Assembly: GCA_014802105.1 (NCBI GenBank)
Contig: JAAVCX010000012.1
Coordinates: 36,299 to 100,298, forward strand
Direction of reading: 5' to 3'
Origin: Bacteroides sp.
GTDB lineage: Bacteria; Bacteroidota; Bacteroidia; Bacteroidales; Muribaculaceae
Length of the DNA: 64,000 nt
The notes beneath the pieces were generated by a model. It was not told the origin of the DNA. It ran no database searches and worked only from the letters and a program-made list of their open reading frames with translations. Positions 16,971 through 26,811 of the stretch are shown here, piece after piece; position 1 is the first letter of the stretch; every line of letters begins with the position of its first letter. A program made the position numbers and the translations under genes.

Positions 16971-17617
16971 CCAAGTCTCGACAGATCACTGATAGCCTTG
17001 ACGGGATCGGGGGCCGAGAACACATAACTGCCGGCCACGAGCACCGAGGCTCCGGCCTCGATAAGCACGGGAGCTGTCTCAAGGTTGACGCCGCCGTCGA
17101 TCTGTATCACTGCCCGCGAACCGGTCTCCTCAATGAGCCGCTTGAGCCGCCTCACCTTATCGATGGTGCCCGTTATGAACTTCTGCCCTCCGAAACCGGG
17201 ATTGACACTCATAAGCAACACCAGGTCTACGTCGGCCACTATGTCGCGCAAGAGTTCCACCGGAGTGGCGGGATTGAGCGTGACTCCGGCCTTCATCCCG
17301 GCCGCGTGTATCTCAGAGATCACCCGGTGGAGATGAGTGCAGGCTTCATAATGGACATTCATCAGGTAAGCCCCGGCCCTGGCCACCGCTTCGACATAGC
17401 GGCCGGGATCAACCACCATCATGTGGACATCGAGAGGCTTGGTTGCCAGTCGGCCGATAGCGGCTATCACGGGGAAACCGATGGTGATGTTGGGCACAAA
17501 CATGCCGTCCATGACATCTATATGTATATAGGATGCTTCACTGCGGTTGACTGTCTCGACCGCCTCGCCCAGACGGGCAAAGTCGGCCGACAGCAACGAA
17601 GGGGCTACATGTATCAT
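16967..17617 (-). CDS. rpe: Ribulose-phosphate 3-epimerase
   Basis: 216 residues forming a TIM barrel. Start MIHVAPSLLSADFARLGE; metal-binding and catalytic motifs HIDVMDGMFVPNI, DVHMMVVDP, MSVNPGFGGQKF and VIQIDGGVN are all present. It interconverts ribulose 5-phosphate and xylulose 5-phosphate in the pentose phosphate pathway. It lies 23 bases downstream of the DedA-type gene and overlaps queA by 4 bases. Confidence 0.96.
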   Translation of the reverse strand: MIHVAPSLLSADFARLGEAVETVNRSEASYIHIDVMDGMFVPNITIGFPVIAAIGRLATKPLDVHMMVVDPGRYVEAVARAGAYLMNVHYEACTHLHRVISEIHAAGMKAGVTLNPATPVELLRDIVADVDLVLLMSVNPGFGGQKFITGTIDKVRRLKRLIEETGSRAVIQIDGGVNLETAPVLIEAGASVLVAGSYVFSAPDPVKAISDLSRLG

Positions 17618-17640
17618 CGTCGGTTAAGAATGAGATTGTT

Positions 17641-18330
17641 TCACTCCTTGATTGATTGTTTCTTAGGCTTGAAAGCATTATATAGAATAATGCCGATACA
17701 CACCACGCCCAGCGCCAGACCGGCGTAGGTGAGATAGTCATTATACTCCTCGACCTTGACATAGAGATCCTCGCGGCTCACCATCGTGCCGAGCCAATAG
17801 CCCAGGGCGGCGAGCACACAGTTCCACACTCCGGCTCCCAAGCCGGTGAACAGAACGAATTTTCCGAGGTTCATCCTCGAGAGGCCGGCGGGAATACTGA
17901 TGAGCTGTCTCACAGCCGGAATCAGTCGCCCGACAAAGGTCGACACAGCTCCATGGGCATCGAAATACTCCTCGGCGTGTCTCACCTTGGCCTCGTCTAT
18001 CAGGCAGGCGTGGCCCAACCGGCTCCCGGCAAATTTATAGATTATCGGGCGCCCTATCCACAGTGACAGGAAATAGTTGACCAAAGCCCCGACGATAGCT
18101 CCGGCCGTGGCCAGTATCACCACCGTGACTATATTGACCTCGTGGCTCGTGCAGGCCAGATAGGCGGCCGGGGGCACTATGACTTCCGACGGGAAGGGGA
18201 TGAAAGAGCTCTCAACCACCATGAACACAAACACCAGCATATAGACCGTCGAGGCGTCGGCAGTCAGAAACCTCTGCATGATCTCGGCCGGATCAAAAAT
18301 TGCCAGGAGAGGGAGGAAATCAACTAACAT
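17641..18330 (-). CDS. DedA family (SNARE-associated/VTT domain) membrane protein
   Basis: 229 residues. The pattern FMVVESSFIPFPSEVIVPPAA followed by GAIVGALVNYFLSLWIGRP and FVGRLIPAVRQLISIPAGLSRM is the DedA/VTT signature, with the conserved reentrant arginine in GRLIPAVRQ. Four to five membrane helices and a short basic tail (FKPKKQSIKE). DedA proteins are linked to undecaprenyl phosphate or phospholipid flipping across the inner membrane. Spacings of 20 bases (asd) and 23 bases (rpe) suggest one operon. Confidence 0.92.
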   Translation of the reverse strand: MLVDFLPLLAIFDPAEIMQRFLTADASTVYMLVFVFMVVESSFIPFPSEVIVPPAAYLACTSHEVNIVTVVILATAGAIVGALVNYFLSLWIGRPIIYKFAGSRLGHACLIDEAKVRHAEEYFDAHGAVSTFVGRLIPAVRQLISIPAGLSRMNLGKFVLFTGLGAGVWNCVLAALGYWLGTMVSREDLYVKVEEYNDYLTYAGLALGVVCIGIILYNAFKPKKQSIKE

Positions 18331-18350
18331 GACCGTGAGAGAGATGCTGA

Positions 18351-19364
18351 TCAGTGACGGGGATGAGCTATCATATACTGGGCGATCTGCACTGCATTGA
18401 GCGCCGCACCCTTCTTGATCTGATCACCTACAAGCCAGAAAGTCAACCCGTTGGGATTGGCCACATCCTCACGCAGACGACCCAGGTAAACGGGATCCTT
18501 GCCGGCGGCGTCGAGAGGCATGGGATACTGCTTCTCGGCGGGATTGTCGATCACCACCAGACCCTCGGCCTTGGCGAAGGCTTCGCGGGCCTGCTCTACG
18601 CTGACGGGCTGCTCGGTCTCTACCCAGACAGCCTCGCTGTGGGCACGGAGCACCGGCACTCTGATGCAGGTGGCGCTCACCGAGAGCTCGGGCGCGTGCA
18701 TGATCTTGCGTGTTTCGTTAAACATCTTCATCTCCTCTTTGGTGTAATCGTTGTCGAGAAAGACGTCGATGTGGGGTATGAGATTGTAAGCCAACTGGTA
18801 GGCAAACTTCTCGACAGTGGGCTTCTTGCCCTCGACGATCTGGGCGGTCTGATTGACAAGCTCGTCCATACCGGTGGCTCCGGCGCCGCTGGCTGCCTGA
18901 TAGGTGGCTACATGCACTCGCTTGATGGGCGAGATGTCGTTGATAGGCTTGAGGGCCACTACCATAATGGCAGTGGTGCAGTTGGGGTTGGCTATCACTC
19001 CGCGTGGAGCGTCAAAGGCATCCTCGCCGTTGACCTCAGGCACCACCAGGGGCACATCGGGATCCATGCGGAAAGCCGAGGAGTTGTCGATCATCACGGC
19101 TCCAAATTTGGTAATCACGTCGGCATATTTCTTTGAAACACCGGCTCCGGCCGAGACAAAAGCAAAGTCGACTCCGCGGAAGTCCTCGGGTTCTTCACGC
19201 AGAAGCTGTACTGTGTAATCCTTGCCACGGAAGGTGTAAGTGCGTCCGGCCGAACGCTCCGAGCCGAAAAGCAGAAGTTCGTCAATAGGGAAGTTCTGCT
19301 CGTCGAGCACTCTGAGAAATTCCTGACCTACGGCGCCGCTGGCGCCTACAATAGCAATTTTCAT
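18351..19364 (-). CDS. asd: Aspartate-semialdehyde dehydrogenase
   Basis: 337 residues. The NADP-binding GASGAVG lies at 7-13, the active-site cysteine is Cys129 in ANPNCTT, and [11 protein letters not shown] and the substrate-binding [13 protein letters not shown] follow. It reduces aspartyl phosphate to aspartate semialdehyde for lysine, diaminopimelate, threonine and methionine synthesis. First gene of the asd-dedA-rpe-queA run. Its leader holds five copies of a heptamer repeat within 50 bases of the ATG. Confidence 0.96.
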   Translation of the reverse strand: MKIAIVGASGAVGQEFLRVLDEQNFPIDELLLFGSERSAGRTYTFRGKDYTVQLLREEPEDFRGVDFAFVSAGAGVSKKYADVITKFGAVMIDNSSAFRMDPDVPLVVPEVNGEDAFDAPRGVIANPNCTTAIMVVALKPINDISPIKRVHVATYQAASGAGATGMDELVNQTAQIVEGKKPTVEKFAYQLAYNLIPHIDVFLDNDYTKEEMKMFNETRKIMHAPELSVSATCIRVPVLRAHSEAVWVETEQPVSVEQAREAFAKAEGLVVIDNPAEKQYPMPLDAAGKDPVYLGRLREDVANPNGLTFWLVGDQIKKGAALNAVQIAQYMIAHPRH

Positions 19365-19374
19365 AATTGAGATA

Positions 19375-19409
19375 GTATAGAGTATAGAGTATAGAGTATA
19401 GGGTATAGA
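19375..19409. repeat. Heptamer tandem repeat upstream of asd
   Basis: Five tandem 7-base units, GTATAGA with one GTATAGG, as read on the plus strand. In the sense of asd they read TCTATAC/CCTATAC and end 10 bases before the ATG. The same unit recurs at about 3925-3950, 21451-21462, 21537-21615 and 39976-40003. Confidence 0.85.
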
Positions 19410-19466
19410 TACTTTTTTAGGCGGGACAAGCCTATAAGATTAATAAAGGCTCTGAGTTAACGGTCT

Positions 19467-21272
19467 TTAGAGGTACAATTCGTCGATGAGCGAGGCATAT
19501 TTGTCGCTGATCACCCTACGCTTGACCTTGAGGGTGTTGGTGAGCTCGCCACCCTCCATCGTAAATTCCTTGGGCAGGAGCGAAAAACGCTTGATCTGCT
19601 CGTAGCCGGCAAGTCCTTTCTGAGCCTGCTGTATGCGTTCCCAGATCATATCCCTGACCCGCTGATCGGCCAGCAGGGAATCGATGGAATCAAAGTCGAT
19701 ACCTTGTGCTGAAGCCCATTCCCTGACTGCTTCATAGTTGGGCACGATGAGCGCCGAGACAAATTTGCGGCTCTCGCCTATGACGGCAACCTGCTCTATA
19801 TACTTGTCCATAGTCAGGAGGGTCTCGATGACCTGAGGGGCTACATATTTGCCGTTGGAGGTCTTGAAGAGGTCTTTGATGCGGTCGGTGAGCCACAAGG
19901 CCCCTGAGTTGTCAATGAAACCGGCATCGCCGGTGCGGAACCATCCGTCGGCCGTAAAGGCCTCGGCGGTGACCTCGGGCTTATTGTAATAACCGCGCAT
20001 CACCGAGGGGGCTTTGACAAGCACCTCGTTATTGTCGCCGATCCTGATATTGATTCCGGGCAGAGGGGTGCCGACCGAACCGATCTCAAAACCGACAGTA
20101 GGGAAGCAACACACCGTGGCCGTGGTTTCGGAGAGACCGTAGCCCACGGTGAGTGTCAGACCGGCCGAGTCGAAAAACTCTACCATCTGCGCCGACACGG
20201 GGGCGCCGGCAGTCGGGAAGAGGTTGGGCCGGTCTATGCCGATAGCTTCGCGCAACTGGGCAAACACCTTTCTGTCAAAGAATCGATAGAGCATCTCGAT
20301 ATGGGCAGGGGCTTTACGTCCGAGACGGTGATATTCTATATTGCGCTTGCGGCCTATGCGGAGAGCATACCTGACCACACTCCGCTGCAACGGGCTCATG
20401 GACTCGATCTTGTCATTGACGGCGGTATAGACCTTCTCCCAGAACCGCGGGACGGCACACATACAGGTGGGTCTCACCTGTTTGATAGTGTCCTGTATGG
20501 CACGCGGGTCACGGTTGACGGCCACAGTGGCTCCTACACAAAGACAGACGTATGTAAAGCCTTTCTCAAAGATGTGGCTCAAGGGAAGGAATGCCATCGA
20601 GACATCCTTGTCAGTGAGCATATCGAGACGCTCGAAGTGGGCCGGAAGAGTGAAATTATAACACGAATGAGGCAGAATGGCGCCCTTGGGTTCTCCGGTG
20701 GTACCCGAGGTGTAGACCAGGGTAGCCAGATCGTCGGGCGACGACTCGTCGGTGCGCTTGTCGACCTCGGCGACGATTTCAGCTGTGGCCTCAGAGCCGA
20801 GACTGATGAAGCGTGCCCAACTGAGAGTAGTGGAGTCGGAGGGATCAAGCTCAATAGGCTTGATGACTATTATATGCTTGACTGTGGGACACTGGGGGAG
20901 CAGACTGCGGGCTATCTGATACTGGGTGGTATTGCCTACAAAGATCACCGAGGCTCCACAGTCGTTGACTATATAGCTGACCTGATCGGGCGAGGATGTG
21001 GCGTAGATCGACACCGAGGCGGCGCGGTTGCGATAGCAGGCAAAGTCGGTAATGATATTCTCAACCCTGTTGGCCGAGAAGGTGGCCACATTGTCAGAAG
21101 GTCTCACCCCCAGTCTACACAAAGCCCGAGCAGCCTTGGCTACACTCTCGTCAAGTTCCCGCCAGGTGATGTCATACCATTTGGCCTGCTCGTCCTGGCC
21201 CTTGAGGGCTATCGAGTCGGGGCGCTCCTTGGCCTGACGTCGGGTCAGGGAGGTGAGTATATTTTCGGTCAT
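19467..21272 (-). CDS. Long-chain fatty acid--CoA ligase (AMP-binding)
   Basis: About 601 residues from MTENILTSLTRRQAKERPDS; an ATG 33 bases earlier adds residues with no family match. The adenylation motifs are complete: LVYTSGTTGEPKGAIL (P-loop), GYGLSETTATVCC, GWFRTGDAGFID and DRIKDLFKTSNGKYVAP with the distal lysine region. It activates long-chain fatty acids with ATP and CoA at the inner face of the membrane. It stands alone between asd (102-base gap) and secA, with its own predicted promoter and an inverted repeat upstream. Confidence 0.93.
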   Translation of the reverse strand: MTENILTSLTRRQAKERPDSIALKGQDEQAKWYDITWRELDESVAKAARALCRLGVRPSDNVATFSANRVENIITDFACYRNRAASVSIYATSSPDQVSYIVNDCGASVIFVGNTTQYQIARSLLPQCPTVKHIIVIKPIELDPSDSTTLSWARFISLGSEATAEIVAEVDKRTDESSPDDLATLVYTSGTTGEPKGAILPHSCYNFTLPAHFERLDMLTDKDVSMAFLPLSHIFEKGFTYVCLCVGATVAVNRDPRAIQDTIKQVRPTCMCAVPRFWEKVYTAVNDKIESMSPLQRSVVRYALRIGRKRNIEYHRLGRKAPAHIEMLYRFFDRKVFAQLREAIGIDRPNLFPTAGAPVSAQMVEFFDSAGLTLTVGYGLSETTATVCCFPTVGFEIGSVGTPLPGINIRIGDNNEVLVKAPSVMRGYYNKPEVTAEAFTADGWFRTGDAGFIDNSGALWLTDRIKDLFKTSNGKYVAPQVIETLLTMDKYIEQVAVIGESRKFVSALIVPNYEAVREWASAQGIDFDSIDSLLADQRVRDMIWERIQQAQKGLAGYEQIKRFSLLPKEFTMEGGELTNTLKVKRRVISDKYASLIDELYL

Positions 21273-21332
21273 AAAACTATTATGTTTACCTCGCAGAATA
21301 ATCAATTGATAGTCGACGAGGATATTCGGCTA

Positions 21333-21340
21333 CAAAGTTA
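21333..21340 (-). promoter_or_regulatory. Possible -7 box of the acyl-CoA ligase gene
   Basis: TAACTTTG on the minus strand, about 60 bases before the ATG at 21272. No clear TTG -33 box is visible at the expected distance, so the call is tentative. Confidence 0.42.
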
Positions 21341-21371
21341 GCACGTTTTTTCGGCCCGATAGCTAAAGTGG

Positions 21372-21395
21372 TTGACAAATGTTGCAATTTGTTAA
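21372..21395. promoter_or_regulatory. Inverted repeat upstream of the acyl-CoA ligase promoter
   Basis: TTGACAAAT and ATTTGTTAA, 9-base arms with one mismatch and a 6-base spacer, centred about 45 bases upstream of the -7 box. It could be an operator for a fatty-acid-responsive regulator, but no regulator gene is adjacent. Confidence 0.35.
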
Positions 21396-21450
21396 CATTA
21401 AGTCACAACCTGCACACTTCCGTTAACTTTTAAAAACAAAAGGTCGTTTA

Positions 21451-21615
21451 GTATAGAGTATAATTTACAGAGTCTTCAGTAGGGGAAGGGAGTGGATAGG
21501 AGCCCAAGACATTAGTCAGGTGCAAAGTTTATAAAAGTATAGAGTATAGAGTATTGGGTATCAGAATCCCTATACTCTATACTCTATACTCTATACTCTA
21601 TACTCTATACTCTAT
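21451..21615. repeat. Opposed heptamer repeats and terminator-like hairpin after secA
   Basis: GTATAGA units occur at 21451-21462 and 21537-21557. The reverse units (CCTATAC then five TCTATAC and a partial one) occupy 21569-21615. The opposed blocks can fold into a stem of about 20 pairs; read on the minus strand this hairpin follows the secA stop by about 16 bases and ends in TTTT, so it can act as the secA terminator. The remaining 21396-21536 part of the 21306-21630 gap shows nothing else that I can identify. Confidence 0.7.
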
Positions 21616-21630
21616 TTTATTATACTAAAC

Positions 21631-24600
21631 TTAGAGTCCTTTGCCGTGGCAGTTTTTGTACTTTTTACCTGAGCCGCAGGGACAGGGATCGTTACGGCCT
21701 ATGCGCGGAGCGGCTTTGACGGGCTGTGTGGGCTGAGCGGAACGCGAAGCTCCCTGGGCGGCGGCACGGTTGGCAGACTCGCCGGGAAGGTTCTCCTCGC
21801 GAGAAGCATGATATTTGGAGTAATCCTCCTTGCGTTCGGGCATAGCGCGCTTAAGTTCGGGAGCCGGACGCGAGGGGGCTGCGGGAGCCTCGGGAGTCTG
21901 GGGAGCCTCCTCACCCTCGGCAGGAGCGGCAGGAGCCGGAGCCTGGGGCATGGGAGGAGCCTGCTGCACATAGATCTGGCCACGCATAAGAGTCGACATA
22001 GCCTTGACATTGAGCTGATTGAGCATAGCCTCAAAGAGATGGAATGACTCCACCTTATAGATCACCAGAGGATCTTTCTGCTCGTAGGAGGCGTTCTGAA
22101 CGCTCTGTCTGAGCTGATCGAGTTCGCGCAGATGTTCTTTCCAAAGCTCGTCGATAGTCACGAGAAGCACAGCCTTGTGCCACTCCTTGACGATAGACTT
22201 ACACTCGGTGCGATAGGCCTCGTCGATGTCTACCACCAGATTGTAGAACCGCTTGCCGTCGGTCATAGGCACTGCGATGCGCCCCTTGAAGCCACGGTTT
22301 TCAACACAGTCCTTGACCACGGGCATAGCCACATCGATGATGCGCTGACCCTTGCGGGCAAAGGCCTCGTTGGCGGCGGCATGGACACGCTCGATGGCAT
22401 CCTCCTTGGACATGTTGCGATACTCCTCGGCGTTGAAGGGGGTCTCGATGGTGAGGGTGCGGAAGAGATCCATCGACAGCGACTCGTAGTCGCCGGGCCA
22501 GGTGTTCTCGATGAAGTTCTCGATTACATCCCACATCATATTGGCGATATCGATACCGATACGCTCACCCAGCAGGGCGTGGTGACGACGGTTGTAGATA
22601 TATGTGCGCTGCTTGTTCATGACGTCGTCATACTCGAGCAGACGTTTACGTATACCGAAGTTGTTTTCCTCGACACGTTTCTGAGCGTTGCCGATGGCAT
22701 TGGTGACCATGCGGCTCTCGATACGCTCGCCCTCCTGGAGACCCAGAGTGTCGAGCATCTTCATGACACGGTCGGTGGCGAAGAGACGCATGAGCTGATC
22801 CTCAAACGAGACATAGAACACTGACGAACCGGGATCGCCCTGACGACCCGAACGACCGCGCAACTGACGGTCTACACGACGGCTCTCGTGGCGCTCGGTG
22901 CCAATGATGGCGAGACCGCCGGCCGCCTTGACCTCGGGAGTGAGCTTGATGTCGGTACCACGTCCGGCCATATTGGTGGCGATAGTCACCATGCCTTTCT
23001 TACCGGCCTGGGCCACGATCTCGGCCTCCTTCTGATGGAGCTTAGCGTTGAGCACATTGTGGGGTATGCGTCGCATGGTGAGCATCCTGGAGAGAAGCTC
23101 CGAGATGTCGACCGAAGTAGTGCCCACCAGCACGGGGCGACCCTGATCGACCATAGCCTGTATCTCATCGATGACGGCGGCATATTTCTCCTTCTTGGTC
23201 TTATAGACACGGTCGTCCATATCCACACGTGCCACGGGGCGGTTGGTCGGGATGGTAACCACGTCGAGCTTGTAGATGTCCCAGAGCTCGCCGGCCTCTG
23301 TCTCGGCCGTACCGGTCATACCGGCCAGCTTGTGATACATGCGGAAATAGTTCTGGAGAGTGATGGTGGCGAAAGTCTGGGTAGCGGCCTCGACCTTCAC
23401 ATGCTCCTTGGCCTCGATAGCCTGGTGGAGACCGTCGCTGTAACGGCGACCCTCCATGATACGGCCGGTCTGCTCATCGACGATCTTGATCTTGCCCTCG
23501 TCGATGACATACTCCACATCTTTTTCAAAGAGAGTGTAGGCCTTGAGGAGCTGGGTGACGGTGTGGACACGCTCGGCCTTGATGGCATACTCCTGCATGA
23601 GCTCGTCCTTGACGCGTGCGCGCTCGGCAGGATCGGCGATATTCTCGGCTTCAGAGAGCTGGGCGGCTATGTCGGGGAGCACGAAGAACTGAGGGTCGTC
23701 GCTCTTGCCGGTGAGTTCGTCGATACCCTTGTCGGTGAGTTCGACCGAGCGGTTTTTCTCGTCGATCACGAAATAGAGGGGATCGGTGACGGTAGGCATC
23801 TCGCGCTGATTGTCCTGGAGATAATAGGCCTCGGTCTCGAGCATGAGGTTTTTCATGCCCTCCTGAGAGAGGAACTTGATGAGGGCTCCGTTTTTGGGAA
23901 GACCCTTGAAAGCACGGAAGAGCAGCAGGGCGCCCTCCTTGCGGGTCTCCTTGTCGTCAGAGGCGATCTTGGCCTTGGCATCGGCAAGGATCTTGGTGAC
24001 CAGGCGACGCTGGGCCTCGTAGACCTTCTCGACATTGGAACGATACTGGTCAAAGAGCTGGTTCTCGCCCATAGGCACGGGACCCGAGATGATCAGAGGG
24101 GTACGGGCATCGTCGATAAGCACCGAGTCGACCTCATCGACAATAGCGTAGTAGTGTTTGCGCTGCACCATGTCGCCGGGGGTCAGCGCCATGTTATCAC
24201 GCAGATAGTCGAAACCAAACTCATTGTTGGTGCCGAAGGTAATATCGCAGTTATAGGCGGCACGACGCTCGGGAGTGTTGGGCTGATGCTTGTCGATACA
24301 GTCGACAGTCGAGCCGTGGAACATATACAGAGGGCCCATCCACTCCGAGTCACGCTTGGAGAGGTAGTCATTGACCGTCACCACATGCACTCCGCGACCC
24401 GAAAGCGAGCGCAGGAACACCGGCAGTGTAGCCACGAGGGTCTTACCCTCGCCGGTTGCCATCTCGGCAATCTTGCCCTGATGGAGCACGATACCGCCTA
24501 TGAGCTGCACACGGTAGTGTACCATGTCCCACTTGATCTCGTTGCCACCGGCCACCCAGTGGTTTGACCACACGGCGTTATCGCCCTCGATCCTCACGAA

Positions 24601-25032
24601 GTCTTTGCCGGCCGCAGCCAGATCGCGGTCGAGCTGAGTGGCTTTTACGGTAATGGTCTCGTTGGCCGCAAAACGCGCTGCGGTCTCGCGCACCACGGCA
24701 AACACCATGGGCAGGTGATAGTTGAGACGCTCCTCTATGATGTCGAGCATCTCCTTTTCGTTGCGGTCTATCTTGTCCCACAGTGGCTGGCGCTCGTCAA
24801 AGGGGAGCTCCTCGACCTCCTGGCGCAGCCTCTCGTTCTCTTGGGTGGGCTCAGCTACCGAGGCGGCGATGTCAGCTCGTATCTCAGAGATGCGGTCGCG
24901 CAGTTCGTCGACACTCATGGCCTTGACCTCCGACTCAAGAGCCTCGATCTTTCTCACGATAGGCTCGATCTCCTTGAGGTCACGGGTTGATTTGTTTCCA
25001 AAAATCTTGGATATGAATGAAGTAAAACTCAT
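21631..25032 (-). CDS. secA: Preprotein translocase ATPase SecA
   Basis: 1133 residues, longer than Escherichia coli SecA (901) but usual for Bacteroidetes. Walker [36 protein letters not shown]-type box [26 protein letters not shown], and the motif V-VI region [11 protein letters not shown] and [12 protein letters not shown] are all present. A Pro/Ala-rich linker (about 1030-1075) leads to the zinc-binding tail [16 protein letters not shown], which contacts SecB or ribosomes. It drives protein export through SecYEG. The gene follows a 129-base leader with a possible RNA structure and is followed by opposed heptamer repeats that can form a terminator. Confidence 0.98.
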   Translation of the reverse strand: MSFTSFISKIFGNKSTRDLKEIEPIVRKIEALESEVKAMSVDELRDRISEIRADIAASVAEPTQENERLRQEVEELPFDERQPLWDKIDRNEKEMLDIIEERLNYHLPMVFAVVRETAARFAANETITVKATQLDRDLAAAGKDFVRIEGDNAVWSNHWVAGGNEIKWDMVHYRVQLIGGIVLHQGKIAEMATGEGKTLVATLPVFLRSLSGRGVHVVTVNDYLSKRDSEWMGPLYMFHGSTVDCIDKHQPNTPERRAAYNCDITFGTNNEFGFDYLRDNMALTPGDMVQRKHYYAIVDEVDSVLIDDARTPLIISGPVPMGENQLFDQYRSNVEKVYEAQRRLVTKILADAKAKIASDDKETRKEGALLLFRAFKGLPKNGALIKFLSQEGMKNLMLETEAYYLQDNQREMPTVTDPLYFVIDEKNRSVELTDKGIDELTGKSDDPQFFVLPDIAAQLSEAENIADPAERARVKDELMQEYAIKAERVHTVTQLLKAYTLFEKDVEYVIDEGKIKIVDEQTGRIMEGRRYSDGLHQAIEAKEHVKVEAATQTFATITLQNYFRMYHKLAGMTGTAETEAGELWDIYKLDVVTIPTNRPVARVDMDDRVYKTKKEKYAAVIDEIQAMVDQGRPVLVGTTSVDISELLSRMLTMRRIPHNVLNAKLHQKEAEIVAQAGKKGMVTIATNMAGRGTDIKLTPEVKAAGGLAIIGTERHESRRVDRQLRGRSGRQGDPGSSVFYVSFEDQLMRLFATDRVMKMLDTLGLQEGERIESRMVTNAIGNAQKRVEENNFGIRKRLLEYDDVMNKQRTYIYNRRHHALLGERIGIDIANMMWDVIENFIENTWPGDYESLSMDLFRTLTIETPFNAEEYRNMSKEDAIERVHAAANEAFARKGQRIIDVAMPVVKDCVENRGFKGRIAVPMTDGKRFYNLVVDIDEAYRTECKSIVKEWHKAVLLVTIDELWKEHLRELDQLRQSVQNASYEQKDPLVIYKVESFHLFEAMLNQLNVKAMSTLMRGQIYVQQAPPMPQAPAPAAPAEGEEAPQTPEAPAAPSRPAPELKRAMPERKEDYSKYHASREENLPGESANRAAAQGASRSAQPTQPVKAAPRIGRNDPCPCGSGKKYKNCHGKGL

Positions 25033-25082
25033 TGTTGCTTTATAATGTATATGTTGTGGTTGAGAATCAGATGATTATTTTT

Positions 25083-25138
25083 ACCTGTCGGGCTTCGGGA
25101 ACTTTAAAGCCCCAGTCGTCGTGGCGGAACTGACAGGT
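25083..25138 (-). other. Three-way-junction-like inverted repeats in the secA leader
   Basis: On the minus strand ACCTGTC (25132-25138) pairs with GACAGGT (25083-25089) over 7 bases. Directly nested inside are a weak stem (AGT/ACT, 25129-25131 with 25114-25116) and a firm one (GGGCTT/AAGCCC, 25107-25112 with 25090-25095). The three stems abut with about one unpaired junction base. It ends about 50 bases before the secA ATG. The stretch also reads as typical codons in one frame (CQFRHDDWGFKVPEARQ) but without a start codon of its own. Function unknown. Confidence 0.4.
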
Positions 25139-25161
25139 GGAGAGAAAGTGGACGCGACTAT

Positions 25162-26811
25162 CTATCTGAGCATCACGGCCGGGAGCGATGCAGCATTGGG
25201 CGAGCGTATCCTGAGTATACGGGCCACGGTTGGAGCCACGGCCCGGGCGTCGACCGGCTCCACTATCTCCGAAGCGTCGAGTGTCGGGGCCAGTATATAG
25301 ACGGGCGAGGAAGTGCTCTGCCATCTCACTACCGGGAGCTGGGCCTGGGAGGTTTCCTCGAGGTCGGCACCTTCGGGAGCATCGCTGATCTCCCAACCGG
25401 GATTGACACTGATGAGCACATCGCCGGCAAAGGCGGGAGTGATATTGCGCTGGAGGGCGGCGGGATCGTCGCCTGCACGGCGGCTGAGTATATCGTCGAT
25501 GGTATAGACTTCGCTGACACCGCTCATCTTGGCAAGCAGCTCGGCACTCTGACGCCTGATCAGATCAGTGTCTATACCTCTTTCCTTGATCAGATCGGAG
25601 TTGAGATAGAAGAAGCGGTTATGATAGCCCTGCACCCACTCGCCGTTGCCATAGATGGCTATGAGATACATGTTGAGCAGCGAGATCGCCTTGCGGGGCG
25701 AGAATTGTCCCGAGGGGATGTGCCAACGCTCCTCGTCGCGCTTGCCTCCCGAGGGAGCGGGAGTTCCGGCCACGAGCAGCAGAGTGTTTGACATGCCGGG
25801 GCCCTTTTCGATAGCCTGTATCAGCCTGGTTATGTCGCGGTCGAGCCTCAGGTAGGCGTCCATTGTCTCGATGCGGTTGTCGGCATCCCGACCATAGAGC
25901 CAGGGGGTGACATCGGCTGTCAGCGACACCATATCGGTGACGCCACGGGTGCCGAGTTTATGCCCCTCGATATAGTCGGAGGCTATCGAGACAAGCTCCG
26001 AGGTGGCCAGAGGCGACCGTCCGTACATCTCGTAGCGGGCTTTCTCGCGTGCCGGAAATGTGTGGCGGAAGGGATAGAGTTTCTTATAGGCAGGCAGATC
26101 GGGATAACGCTCCAGAGCCATCGAAGGCTCCCAAGCCATAGTGTCGATACGGGCGGCAAGGGTGAGACCCACATTGCGCCGCGAGATCGATGCCGGAGTC
26201 TCGGGATAATAGCGCGAAGTGACCCATCGGCCGTTGGTGTCATCGAGCCAGAAGCACGAATTGGCGGCATGCCCGGCAAGCAGTATGGCGCTCTGGGGGT
26301 CGGCCGACAGAGCGTGTACCTGTCCCAGACCGCCGTCGCTGATGCGCAGTTCGTCGGCCAGAGTCGATACCCTCAGAGGCTCGGGGGTGAGCTGGGTATA
26401 GCTGTAACTCCCGGCCAGCGACGGATCGAGCATCACGGGGTGCTGTCGGCGAGTCACGGGATCCCACACATTTTCTGAAGGGATGCCGTTGACGGCCGGC
26501 GACGACCCGGTCACGAGCATAGCCGTGGCGGCAGTAGCGTCGACACCCGGGCCAAAACCAACGTTGCGCAACGTGACACCCTCGGATATGAGTCGGTTGA
26601 AGCCCCCTTCACCCATATTGGAGCGGAGCAGGTCGACATAATCGGCACTCAGACCCTCCACAAAGATGCCCACCACGAGAGTGGGGCGCGGAGCCGGACT
26701 CCCTGACGCCGAGGGGGTCTCGGCCGAAACTCGGGCGCTCAGCGTCACCATGCCGAGCAGCAGGGCACTCAGCAGGCGTGTATTCAGGGCTATGTTCTTA
26801 CGTCGTTTCAT
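25162..26811 (-). CDS. Alkaline phosphatase superfamily protein, metal site degenerate
   Basis: 549 residues with a signal peptide (RLLSALLLGMVTLSARVSAE). The overall sequence follows PafA-like type I phosphodiesterase/phosphatases: FNRLISEGVTLRN, MLVTGSSPAVNGI, GHAANSCFWLDDTNGRWV, MDAYLRLDRDI, WVQGYHNRFFYLN, and the end RILRIRSPNAASLPAVMLR. Residues that normally bind the two zinc ions are altered: the first Asp is Glu (GIFVEG), the TxPGH nucleophile region reads DATAATA, the DYxGH motif reads DVTPWLYG, and TADHG reads VAGTPAP. It is therefore probably not an active phosphatase. It directly abuts the DUF4105 gene. I judged the lost residues from memory of the family, without an alignment. 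Confidence 0.78.
   Translation of the reverse strand: MKRRKNIALNTRLLSALLLGMVTLSARVSAETPSASGSPAPRPTLVVGIFVEGLSADYVDLLRSNMGEGGFNRLISEGVTLRNVGFGPGVDATAATAMLVTGSSPAVNGIPSENVWDPVTRRQHPVMLDPSLAGSYSYTQLTPEPLRVSTLADELRISDGGLGQVHALSADPQSAILLAGHAANSCFWLDDTNGRWVTSRYYPETPASISRRNVGLTLAARIDTMAWEPSMALERYPDLPAYKKLYPFRHTFPAREKARYEMYGRSPLATSELVSIASDYIEGHKLGTRGVTDMVSLTADVTPWLYGRDADNRIETMDAYLRLDRDITRLIQAIEKGPGMSNTLLLVAGTPAPSGGKRDEERWHIPSGQFSPRKAISLLNMYLIAIYGNGEWVQGYHNRFFYLNSDLIKERGIDTDLIRRQSAELLAKMSGVSEVYTIDDILSRRAGDDPAALQRNITPAFAGDVLISVNPGWEISDAPEGADLEETSQAQLPVVRWQSTSSPVYILAPTLDASEIVEPVDARAVAPTVARILRIRSPNAASLPAVMLR

Noticed and set aside
19410..19466. AGGC-N7-GCCT hairpin after the acyl-CoA ligase gene
   Set aside because: On the minus strand it is followed by A residues rather than T, and the stem is only four pairs.
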